64,000 bases of DNA from Rana temporaria (taxonomy: Eukaryota; Chordata; Amphibia; Anura; Ranidae): assembly GCF_905171775.1 (NCBI RefSeq), contig NC_053489.1:592265844-592329843 (forward strand), given 5' to 3'. Within the stretch, counting starts at the first letter, position 1. Each line of letters begins with the position of its first letter. The notes below the pieces were generated by a model. It searched no databases and was not told the DNA's origin. It saw nothing but the letters and a program-made list of their open reading frames with translations. Below, one piece after another: positions 54,505 through 64,000 of the stretch. The translations under genes and the position numbers were made by a program.

Positions 54505-57344
54505 CATAAGGAGTTGGGACAGAGGGAAATTCTCTTAAACATTAACATCAAAAGAGAAGAATTAAAGGGACTAATTGAACAGGAAACTTGAACAGCCTTA
54601 AATTCGGTCAAGAAAGAAAAGTATATATGGGGTAATAAGACAGGAAAATATTTGGCAAATATGGTTAAGAAAAAAAGAATAGCTAATTACATAGAAAAAA
54701 TACAATCAAATACGGGAGAAATAAGATACAAAACATCAGACATAGTTAAAAGTTTCCTTGAATTTTATGAGAAACTTTACTCAATTAATAGGAAAGGTAC
54801 TAAGGAAGAGGATATAATAAAAGGGGAACAAATTAAAACATATCTAAGTAAAGTGAATTTAAATAAGATTTCAGAGGACAAATATAATTTTCTTGAAGAC
54901 CCCATAAGAGAGGAGGAAATAAGCAAAGTTATTCGAGAGCTATTAAACGGGAAAAGTCCGTGCCCTGATGGTCTGACCAGCTCATATTATAAAAAAATTT
55001 CAGATATACTAACCCCAATACTATGCTCTTACTTTAATGGGATTGGAGAAAAATGGGAGATGAGGAAAGAGGCGCTCGAAGCAATTATATCAGTAATCCC
55101 TAAAGAGGACAAGGATGAGTCTTTATGCTCGAGCTACAGACCGATCTCCCTCCTTAACACAGACTTAAAAATATTCTCAAAAATTCTTGCAACTAGGATG
55201 GAAAAAGTTATGCAAGATTTGGTACATACGGACCAAGTAGGGTTTATTATGGGGCGGGAAGGAAGGGACAATGGGATCAGAACCCTCCTGGTGATAGAAC
55301 AGATTCGAAAAAGTGGAGCCCCAGGACTACTCCTATCTATAGATGCCGAAAAGGCTTTTGATAGGGTAGACTGGGGCTTCATGCAACAGACTCTAGATTC
55401 AATGGGCTTTGGCCCTAGAATGAGAGGCTGGGTTAGATCTTTATACAGTAAACCCACAGCGAGAGTTAAAGTTAATGGGACTCTTTCAGAAGTATTTGAA
55501 ATGAAAAATGGTACCCGACAGGGATGCCCCTTGTCTCCAATGCTATTTACGTTGGCATTAGAACCCCTGCTAAGAGCCATAAGGCAAAATGTGGACATCA
55601 AGGGGTTAACATTAGGGGGTGAAGAACACAAAATTGCTGCTTACGCAGATGACATATTATTCTATGTAATGTACCCCAGGACAACGTTACCTAAATTGAC
55701 GAAAATAATTGAAGAATATGGCATATCTTCAAGATTAACTCCACTAAATCTGAAATATTGGGTATTAACATTTTAAAGAAAGACAGAAGCGAGTTACAAG
55801 AAGAATTTAAGTTTGCTTGGAAAAATGAATTAAAATACTTAGGAATTAAATTAGCAGTCTCCATAGAAAACATATACAAGATAAATTTTACAACTTTGTT
55901 AAGTGAGTTAAAAACGGAATTAAATAGAATCGCACCAGGACAATTGTCCTGGAGCGGCAGAATAAACATTTATAAAATGACTATCTTACCGAAGGTACTC
56001 TATAAAATGCAGATGCTTCCAATACCAATTCCCGAAGCCTATTTTAAAAAATTAAAATCAATGTTCGTAAAATTTATCTGGAGAGGGAAAAAGCCACGCG
56101 TTAAATTTAGTACACTGATTAAAGACAAATCACAAGGAGGGTTAGGGGCACCGGATTTAAGTAAATATCATTGCGCAATAGTAATTTCACGTCTTATAGA
56201 TTGGGTGAAAAATAACACAGAAAAAAGATGGGTACATCTAGAAATTACGATGAGTAAATCAATATTAGGAAAATTAATTTGGGTTCCGGCACAGTATAGG
56301 GGAAATAATGCAGAATTTCACTACATCACGAGATATGCTTTAAAACTTTGGGATCAAACGCACAAAAAAAATAAATGGGATTATAACTCTCCCTTAATTC
56401 CTTTAACGGACACAAGATATTTCCCACCGGGGGAAAAAAATAGCTTTGGAAAATGGTTATTACAAGAAAATATAAAATTAAAAGATGTCATGAAGTATAA
56501 TAGGCTATTAACAATGCAGGAATTAAAAAATAAAAAGTAAATAATACAAATTAACGAATGGCGGTACACACAACTTAAACATTTTTTCAATAGTCTTCCC
56601 CAACCGATCAGAGCAGGGACAAACCTTCTCCCCCTGGAAAAATTATGCGAAGGAAAAATTGACAAGGGAATAATTTACAAGATATATCAGATATTAAATA
56701 ATACAAGAACACAGAATACTTTACCATTCATCGAGAGATGGGAAGAGGAACTGGGTTCTCGGCTGAATGAGCTCGAGATTAACCAAATAATAACCAGGGT
56801 CCATGAAACCTCAATAAACAACGACACCAGAGAACTAAACTACAAGTGCTTGGTTAGATGGTACCTGACGCCTGATAAATTATATAAGTTCTCAGGCTCT
56901 GCTTCACAGCAATGTTGGAGGGATTGTGGTGAAGTGGGCACTATGGCCCATGTTTGGTGGACATGCCCCAAAATAAAAACATACTGGAGGGAGATCAGAA
57001 AAAAAATCAAAGAAATCACAAATAATGTAGTCCCGAATGATCCTTGGGTTTGCGTCTTGCATGGAGCCTGAACTCCAACAAAACAATACCTGAAGATGCT
57101 GATCCCAGAGTTTTTAAATGCGGCAAAACATCAAATAGCGCGGAACTGGCGGAAAAAAGAGAGTCCTTCATTAAGAGGGTGGTGTAGCAAGGTAGAAGAA
57201 ATTTATAATTTAGAATCTTTAAGATTTAGGGACGAAGAGAAATGGGAAGAGTCCATGGAAAGGTGGGATAAATGGAAAAGGTTTAAATATACAATGAGTT
57301 TTATAGATACCATGGGTATTCAATATACATTTTTGAGGAATTGA
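54505..57344 (+). pseudogene. L1-type ORF2, reverse transcriptase and C-terminal part
   Basis: Continues the linker (GQREILLNINIKREELKG), TGA at 54589-54591, then the RT: GKSPCPDGLTSSYY (GPDG is usual), SSYRPISLLN, LLSIDAEKAFDRVDW (first catalytic Asp), NGTRQGCPLSPMLF, IAAYADDILFY (Asp pair at 55648-55653). A frameshift near 55730-55755, then GINILKKD to LKNKK with TAA at 56538-56540, and TGA 57069-57071. The C-terminal region has CWRDCGEVGTMAHVWWTC (Cys/His knuckle of L1 ORF2) and ends at the normal position, TGA-free to TGA at 57342-57344. Four to five lesions besides the insertion. Confidence 0.9.
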
Positions 57345-57901
57345 AGAGAGGCTGGATCTTGTGTAGCATATGGTTAGGAAAGGCTTGCATGGGGGGCGAC
57401 TGATGGGGGAGAGGTCGAGCGGGCAGGAGTGAGCCCGAGCGGTCTCTCCCTAGTAGTCCGGCGAGAGCTAGGGCGCAATGGATAGGATGAAGAGAGGGGA
57501 GGGATTGTACAATAATGGCATCTAAAAGGTACTGAAATTTGAGAAAAGGAAAAAGAAACTGGCAGGGGAGGTTGGAGGGGGGGGGGGGGGAGGAAGGGGA
57601 GGGGATGAAAGTGTATTTTTTCCACTCAGATTCGGAGTGTCTCGTTGCCTTTACGAAAATGAATATGAAAAATGAAAAAAAAAAAAAAATCTTAATTAAA
57701 GAAATAGATTTAAATAAAAAAAAAAAAAGAAGGAAAAAATTAAAAACCTAATTAAAACGATAGTGAACCACTTATGATGCGATACCATAGAGGAGATGAT
57801 ATAGGCAAGTGAAGTATGGGCCAGGAGCGTGGTCCTCTCCTCACCCAATAGATCCTTATTTTTATTTTTGGTCTGAAGTGGAAAAAAAATAAAAAAATAA
57901 A

Positions 57902-58602
57902 CTTGCCTGGTAAGTCACCAGATTGAAACTGGCCTTGAAAGTTTATTGGATTGAGGATACAGGCAGTTCTTGAGTTACAAACATCGGACTTAAGGGTAGG
58001 TAGTGGCGCTACCTACCCTTGAATGACCAAGGGGTCTAAAGGAGTAAAGACCTACAGCAGGCTAAGCCTAGGCCTAACTCATGAGGACATGTGTAGTGCT
58101 ACAGAGAAGGGCTACCTGCAGGTCAGCAATGGAGTCCTAAATGGAGACAAAGTACTGTAAACACTGACTAGATACAATACGTGTGGATAAATGCAGAACA
58201 ATGATATAAACTCAGTACACAGGTGGTGTAAATAGACCAAATAGCACAAAGTATAGGGTACATCTTGAGCTGGTACCATATGTGAATAATAAGTGCAAAC
58301 CTCAACAAAAATTATATAAATAATAAATCCACTAGATAGGTAAGTCAACCTGTAGGTGAAACCCTCCTGTGAGGGAAATGGAGAAGGAGCCCCCAACTTG
58401 GGTGACTCAAATAAAATAATTTGATAAATATATGAGAAAGTGTCCTTGTATCAAGTAACTGATGCTCCCACAAAGATGGGAGATGGACTCAGTGGTATAA
58501 CAATGTGCAATAAGGGCTAAATAACCAAACAATAGTAGCCACGTGGTGCAGCAAAATTAACAGGTGACTTAGTCCATAATCATAAAGATATATATGTATA
58601 TA
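57902..58602. other. Unassigned DNA
   Basis: No domain, no evident inverted or tandem repeat; short (TATA) run at 58590-58600 next to a MITE. Confidence 0.45.
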
Positions 58603-59326
58603 GGCCCAGATTCTCGAAGGCGTTACGACGGCGCAACACCATTAGCGCCGTCGTAACTCCTCATCTGGCCCCGGGTATCTATGCGACTGATTCTTAGAAT
58701 CAGTTGCGCATAGGTACCCATTAGATCTGACAAGCGTAAGGCTGTTACGCTGTCAGATCTTAAAAGTAATTTTTTTTCCCGCCGCTAGGTGTCGCATCGT
58801 CGCTTTTCCCCGTCGTCTATGCAAATGAGGTAAGTACGGCGATTCCCGAACATACGCGAGGTCGACGCAGCGAATTAACGTCGTTTGCGTAGCGTACCCG
58901 ACGCGTAAGGTTGCCCCTGCTATTAGCAGGGGCAACCAATGTTAACTATGGCCGTCGTTCCCGTGTCGAATTGAATCAAAATTACGTCGTTTGCGTAAGA
59001 CGTCCGTGAATGGCGCTGGACGCCATTTACGTATACATCTAGGCAAATGACGTCAGGGCGACGTCATTTAGCGCAATGCACGTCGGGTAATTTACCCGAC
59101 GGAGCATGCGCAGTACGCTCGGCGCGGGAGCGCGCCTAATTTAAATGGTGCCCGCCCCATTTGAATTGGGCGGGCTTGCGCCGAGCAATCTGACGATACA
59201 CCGCCGCAAGTTTACAGGTAAGTGTTCTGAGAATCAGGATTTAAACCTGTAGACCTGCGGCGGTGTAACGTAGAGCTCATACATTACGCTGCCCAGGAGC
59301 AGCACGAATGTATGAGAATCTGGGCC
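58603..59326. mobile_element. MITE with GGCCCAGATTCTC ends
   Basis: Ends GGCCCAGATTCTCG and GAGAATCTGGGCC; flanks ATA (58600-58602) and TTA (59327-59329), one mismatch. Uninterrupted sibling of 17999-19861 and 20702-21385; contains the TTGCCCCTGCTATTAGCAGG hairpin that is split in the first copy. Confidence 0.88.
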
Positions 59327-59805
59327 TTAGTGTCCACCACTGCATGTAACTCCAAAAGAGTGAATGCAGTTAAAGGATGACTAAGCATCAATTTGGCTCC
59401 CAGAGGTATCTGTAAACAGGCAGTGCATGGGTAGTGTTCAAGAAAGAGTTTCTCCAATGGTTCATAAAGTGACTGGTGCTCCGTGCTGGCAGAAGTAAAC
59501 AGATGACTTCAGGTGCTCCCCGCATGTGTCCCCACTCGCCAGATGCCGCAGCCCCTGCAGGGGCAAACAGCGTGTAGGATCAGAGCCACAACGGGTCCAG
59601 GACCTCCTTACCACCGCTCACTGGTACTCCAGGGTACTGGTCTCCAAGTCCAGGAGTTGAAAAGCAAAAAAGAAGGTAAAGCACTTCGGTGTTCCTCAAA
59701 GAATACAGAAATTTGCTCGCCTTGGTGTAGTAGTAAAAAATAGTTTTAATTATAAAAACTAAAATTAAAATTAAAATAAATACACCAAACATCCAAACCG
59801 CTACA
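59327..59805. other. Unassigned DNA
   Basis: Nothing recognisable; a short palindrome-poor, GC-medium sequence with an AT-rich end (59735-59780). Confidence 0.45.
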
Positions 59806-59874
59806 GTAGAGCAGCGTGGGACAGATCATAAAAGCTTGCTCGCTTGTTTTATTATCTGTCCCACGCTGCTCTAC
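59806..59874. repeat. Perfect hairpin, 21-bp arms
   Basis: GTAGAGCAGCGTGGGACAGAT and its exact complement at 59854-59874, loop 27 bases. It abuts a MITE fragment. No T-run follows, so a terminator is unlikely. Confidence 0.85.
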
Positions 59875-60000
59875 ATTCGATGCATGCTCGGAATCATTAA
59901 ACTTAATTTTTCTCGGCTTGTTGTAGTGTTGTATGTCACCGCGTTCTTGACGGTCGGAATTTCAGACAACATTTGTGTGACCGTGTGTATGCAACACAAG
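59875..60000. repeat. Fragment of the 43816-44221 MITE family
   Basis: GCATGCTCGGAATCATT, TTTTTCTCGGCTTGTTGTAG and GACGGTCGGAATTT follow 44040-44125 in order. Confidence 0.7.
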
Positions 60001-60267
60001 TTTGAGCCAACATTCCGTTGGGTAATTTACCAATAGAATTGATTCATAGCAAAATAGAGCCAATACATTCATCCTATTCTCTAATTTTGGTGCTGACATT
60101 GGATTGTATGTGTGTGTATTCCTGAATGTGGTCTACATTTTGTGGGGTGCTGCCGAGCCAGAACCAGTGTGCCCAGTCACAATTTCATTGACGCTTGGAA
60201 AATCGAAATCCAGTTTCCCATTTGTTCTTGTGTTTAAACAGTGGAAGTAGAAGCCACAACAACCACA
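60001..60267. other. Unassigned DNA
   Basis: No feature seen. Confidence 0.45.
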
Positions 60268-60271
60268 TTAA

Positions 60272-61135
60272 CCTGCCTGGCGGTATTCCCGAGTCTGACT
60301 CGGGGTTAGATTTTCCTGCTGCGAGCGATAACCCCGAGTCAGACTCGGGCTTGCCTCGCTAGATCCACAGGCATGGTTTACTTACCTTGTCCCTGGATCC
60401 AGCGATGCCACAGCGCTGTGTGAGCGAGCGGGACCTCGCTCGATTCACACAGTGCCTCTGTGTAACGCCGATCTCCGTTCCCTGCGACGTTACGACGCAC
60501 GGGGACGGAGAACGGCGCCAAATTCAAAAAAGTAAACAAACACTTTACATACAGTATACTGTAATCTTATAGATTACAGTACTGTATGTAAAAACAACAC
60601 ACCCCCCTTGTCCCTAGTGGTCTGTCCTGTGTCCTACATGTTCTTTTATATAATAAAAACGTTTCTTTCTCCCTGCAAACTGTAGATTGTCCATAGCAAC
60701 CAAAAGTGTCCCTTTATGTCAAAAATGGTTTTACATCAGCTAAAAAACAGCGATAATAAATTATAATCACTTGCAGAATTGTGCGATAGCGATTTGTGGG
60801 GAAATTCGTCATAAAAAAAAATAATAATGACAGCGACAATTCTGCAACTGAGCAAATTTCAGTGATTTTGATTTGATTACATTATTGAATAATTTTTATT
60901 ATAATTATACTATTATTTGTTATAATTATTTATAATTATTTATTATATTATAATTTATAATTTTGTTTTTAAAAAAATGTCATACCCGGGATGCCTATTA
61001 GAATCTTGTTTGGTCAGATTTAAGTGAGTTATTTCTAAAAATTACAGACCTACAATATAAAACGCCAAATTTCCTTGCAAATAATGGTACCGCTTTCAGC
61101 ACCTTTTTTCTGAAAGAATCATACTGCCAGGGAGG
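60272..61135. mobile_element. TTAA-flanked MITE with CCTGCCTGGCGGTAT end
   Basis: TTAA at 60268-60271 and 61136-61139. Ends CCTGCCTGGCGGTAT and ATACTGCCAGGGAGG are inverted. Inner hairpin CCCGAGTCTGACTCGGGGTT and another, TACAGTACTGTATGTA. AT-rich 3' half. Non-coding. Confidence 0.92.
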
Positions 61136-61139
61136 TTAA

Positions 61140-61510
61140 AGTTGTTGAGCGGGGGGGGGGGGGAATTAAAGTTGTTGAGCCGGGGGGGGGGGATGCCTCT
61201 CACCTGTGCTCTCTTCCCTTCAGCAGTCACACACGCTCTGGTTCCTCCTCCTTCCGTGCTGCCCATTCAGCTCCGCTTGGTGAGGGGGGGGGTTGCAGTT
61301 GTTGAGCGGGGGGGAGTGCCTCTCACCAGCCGGCCACAGACTGTCATTAGCCTGGCTGTCGGCTCTCTTCCCTTTAGCAGCCACAGTCCTCCACACAACT
61401 GATTCCGTGCTGCCTACTCTTGCAGTGCCGGAAAATTAATCCTTTCGCGGGAATGCTGTCTGTGCGGGAAAGTCCCGCAGAATCCGTACGTGTTGGGAGG
61501 TATGGTTTAA
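61140..61510. repeat. Region with G-runs and repeated GTTGTTGAGC
   Basis: GTTGTTGAGC followed by 9-14 G occurs at 61141, 61172 and in variant form at 61296. Internal repeats ATGCCTCTCACC and TCTTCCCTT also recur, suggesting a diverged duplication of about 110 bp. Confidence 0.65.
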
Positions 61511-61836
61511 GGCCTGGTTCACACTGGTGCGTTTTGACATGTGATTTGGCATGTCAAATCGCATGTCAAAGCGGCGGTATTTGCCGCAAATTGCCGGCAA
61601 TGGCACTGTCCTAATCGGTGTGACGCCGCATCTGCGGCGCTGAACCGATTTCAAAAAGTAGTTTCTGTACTACTTTTTGCGATTTTGGTCTGCGATTTAC
61701 ATTGACATCTGTGCAGAAACCTGCACAGATGTCCCTAAAATCGCGGCCGAAATCAGGACTGCCAGTGGGAGTGAAATTGTGCGAGTTCAGCTGAACTCGC
61801 ACGGATTCACTCCCACAGCCCAGTGTGAACCTGGGC
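61511..61836. mobile_element. Harbinger-type MITE
   Basis: Ends GGCCTGGTTCACACTGG and CCAGTGTGAACCTGGGC; flanks TAA and TGA. Interior with ACATGTGATTTGGCATG-type palindromes. Confidence 0.75.
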
Positions 61837-62223
61837 TGATAGTATAGATTTTGAGAATCTTTTTTCACTATGCCACACCAAATTGTCTTAAAAAATTTCA
61901 AAAACACTGCAAAATCTAACACATATTCCCCAAACCACCTGTCATCCACATATCTCCAAATATTTTCTTAAAATATAAAAAAAATATTGACTTAAGATAT
62001 GTTTTTGTGAGAATCATTTTTTAAATGTTTTTTTTTTTTCTATTACCGGTACTTATAGTTTTTTAACTTTGGACATGAGACACAGGTTTTATTTTTAGCC
62101 TTTTAAACATATTGCCCATGGGAATGTATTTTGCAGCATATTTGCATAGTACAGTTGCACAGCCAATTTAAAGCATTCCTACTTCTATTCTATTTTCTTC
62201 AATGACAATATTCCTTCCCAGAC
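61837..62223. other. AT-rich unassigned DNA
   Basis: No feature seen. Confidence 0.45.
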
Positions 62224-62226
62224 TTA

Positions 62227-62717
62227 GGCCCCATACACACGATAGAATTTATCCGCGAATACGGTCCAGCGGACCGTTTCCGCGGATAAATCCTCTCGAG
62301 GATTTCGGCGGATTTTCATGCGATGGAGTGTACACACCATCGCATTGAAATCCGCGCCGAAATCCTCTAGCGATGACGTGTCGCGCCGTCGCCGCGATTT
62401 TGACGCAGCGACGTGCGCGACGCTGTCATATAAGGAATTCCACGCATGCGTCGAATCATTACGACGCATGCGGGGGATCCCTTCGGACGGATGGATCCGG
62501 TGAGTCTATACAGACCAGCGGATCCATCCGTTGGGATGGACTCCAGCAGATGGATTTTTTCTGCATGTCAGCGAATATTCGATCTGCTGGAATCCATCCC
62601 AGGGGAGAAATATCCGCGGAAACAGATCCGCTGGCGTGTACACACCATAGGATCTATCCGCTGAAACCCATTTGCTCGGATTTATCCGCGGATGGATTCT
62701 ATGGTGTGTATGGGGCC
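62227..62717. mobile_element. Harbinger-type MITE, palindromic
   Basis: GGCCCCATACACACGATAGA pairs with TCTATGGTGTGTATGGGGCC. TTA precedes and TAA follows; the palindrome extends into the flanks, so the exact duplication (TA, or TTA with change) is open. CpG-rich interior with GGATCCATCC inverted words. Confidence 0.85.
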
Positions 62718-62974
62718 TAAGTCTTGGAGAGCAACCCTCTGCCTTGGAAATCTTTCTCTCTTAAAGTGTTATGGCTTTCATTAAAGCCACTGAAAGCTCT
62801 TCTCCTTTCTCCCTGTGGAGTGATGGAGGTGTTAGGTGGATATGTGCTGGGAGGGAGAAGACTAGAAGTGTGGATTGGATTTGAAATCTGACAACCTCTT
62901 CTTGCACTATCTCTCTTGCTTCCCAAAGCACCCCCAGCACATTTCTGACCCCCCCCCAAGCACCCCCCAGCACA
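62718..62974. other. Unassigned DNA
   Basis: No feature other than a poly-C run at 62949. Confidence 0.45.
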
Positions 62975-63310
62975 TATGGGCACAGGCTGCACATGATGGG
63001 CACAGAGGTTGCATGATGGGCACAGTGGCTGTATGATAGGCACAGGCTGCATATGATGGGCACAGAGGCTGCATATGATGGGCATAGGGGCTGCATATGA
63101 TGGGCACAGAGCTGCATATGATGGGAACAGAGGCTGCATATGATGGGCACAGCAGCTGTGTAATGGGCACAGGCTGCATATAATGGGCACAGAGGCTGCA
63201 TTTTATGGGCACAGAGTCTGCATTTTATTGGCACAGTGGGTGCATATGATGGGTAAAGTGGCTGCATTTTATTGGGCAAAGTGACTGCATTTTATTGGGC
63301 ACAGTGAGAC
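62975..63310. repeat. 23-bp-type minisatellite, about 14 degenerate copies
   Basis: Unit GATGGGCACAGAGGCTGCAT plus AT, with length variation of a few bases and T-rich variants at the right end. Related in sequence to the array at 22935-23120. Cys/Pro/His-rich minus-strand frames across it are artefacts. Confidence 0.92.
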
Positions 63311-64000
63311 TGCAATTCATGTTTTTTTTTCAGAAGTTTGTTTGTGCCCTCCCAAAAAAATTTGAGCACCAGCTGTCACTGCCCCCCAGCACATATATAA
63401 CCCTCCCCACCCTCCTACTAGCAATAGCCCTCTCCCCAGAACATATCTGACCCATGCATTCTGTGCAGAACACTCACAATTCAGCCACACGCACTGTTTT
63501 CTATGCCACATTACTACTCTCTTTCAGGCCACCAAAAGTGTCCCAGGTCTTTTACAATCTTATAGCGAATACTCCCCCAAAAAAATGACGCCGCAAAAGT
63601 GTTTGGATTTGGCTTGAAGAAAAGGTGGCAACCCTAGGCCTGTCCCCTGCCAGAACACAATATCTCAGAGGGGGCGATCACTATACTAACTTTGTATCGT
63701 TAGTATAGCGTCTCCGACCAGAACTGCCAGTTTTAATTTGAATAGAAAAAACCTAATAGTGTGTACCCAGCTTTATTCCTAAGATGTTGTCCATATAAAC
63801 ATATGTTTAAAGCTGGACACAGATAAAAATTCAACTGGTTCAGCAAGTGCGACTTGTGTACAACCAGTCTGTCATGTGTGTGATGATGGGGAAATCAAAT
63901 CAAATGCATCATCTATGGCCTGCCTAAGTCTACTAAGATATAAGACTTGACATATTTACTCATTGCATAAACATTCTCTGACTGGTTGACTTCATTATGT
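63311..64000. other. Unassigned DNA at the window end
   Basis: A small palindrome (ACTATACTAAC/GTTAGTATAG near 63690-63710) is the only structure seen. Confidence 0.45.

Larger units (their letters stand above)
49700..57901 (+). mobile_element. Near full-length L1/Tx1-type LINE with a foldback insertion
   Basis: 5' untranslated part (start uncertain, about 49700-50244), ORF1, a 480-bp G-rich spacer, ORF2 with endonuclease, RT and C-terminal Cys/His region, G-rich 3' part (57570-57605) and A-rich runs (57677-57735, 57879-57900). Net length without the 1.84-kb insertion is about 6.3 kb, normal for L1-type elements. I could not define target duplications. Confidence 0.85.

Noticed and set aside
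59806..59874. Hairpin as a bacterial-type terminator
   Set aside because: No T-run and no bacterial gene context.
62717..63279. Cys/His/Pro-rich minus-strand frames of up to 172 codons
   Set aside because: Products of the minisatellite at 62975-63310; spacing of Cys and His follows the repeat unit, not a zinc-finger pattern.

Overview
The window reads as an intergenic or intronic block from a large, repeat-rich vertebrate genome, most likely a ranid-type frog. That guess rests on the repertoire I recognise from such genomes: Tc1 elements with long inverted repeats, TTAA-flanked palindromic MITEs, MITEs whose ends pair the string GTACACACGA, EN+ Penelope-like retroelements and L1/Tx1-type LINEs. 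I see no convincing host protein-coding gene, rRNA or tRNA. Nearly every long reading frame belongs to a transposable element or is a by-product of tandem repeats.

Layout. 0-7.6 kb: end of a TTAA MITE, a decayed Tc1 element (548-2436), a foldback repeat and several small MITEs. 7.6-16.4 kb: a foldback element split by a 7.36-kb hAT element (7960-15323). The hAT carries an uninterrupted transposase frame and perfect 8-bp target duplications, and it in turn hosts minisatellites, a long inverted repeat and TTAA MITEs. 16.4-23.6 kb: a Tc1-like relic, a hAT MITE, then a decayed Penelope-like element on the minus strand (reverse transcriptase plus GIY-YIG endonuclease) cut up by nested MITEs. 23.6-31.9 kb: apparently unique AT-rich DNA interspersed with TTAA MITEs. 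31.9-34.9 kb: a Tc1 element containing a second, oppositely oriented Tc1 element. 35-41 kb: LINE 3' fragments, Harbinger-type MITEs and a 3.2-kb inverted-repeat structure. 41-48 kb: minisatellite, MITEs and a structurally intact Tc1/mariner element with DD37E spacing (46435-47997). About 49.7-57.9 kb: a near full-length L1-type LINE with open ORF1 and damaged ORF2, interrupted by a complete 1.84-kb copy of the same foldback family seen at 7.6/16.4 kb. 58-64 kb: more MITEs, G-rich tracts and a minisatellite.

How it works together. The only plausible intact protein products are the hAT transposase (8202-10670, minus), the DD37E transposase (46653-47669, plus) and the LINE ORF1 protein (50245-51207, plus). 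The many short elements with TTAA, TNA or 8-bp duplications are non-autonomous and would need transposases encoded elsewhere. Nesting gives a relative time order: Penelope element and LINE older than the MITEs and foldback copy inside them, foldback copy A older than the hAT inside it, one Tc1 family older than the other. All family names come from motif recognition and memory; no database search was run.
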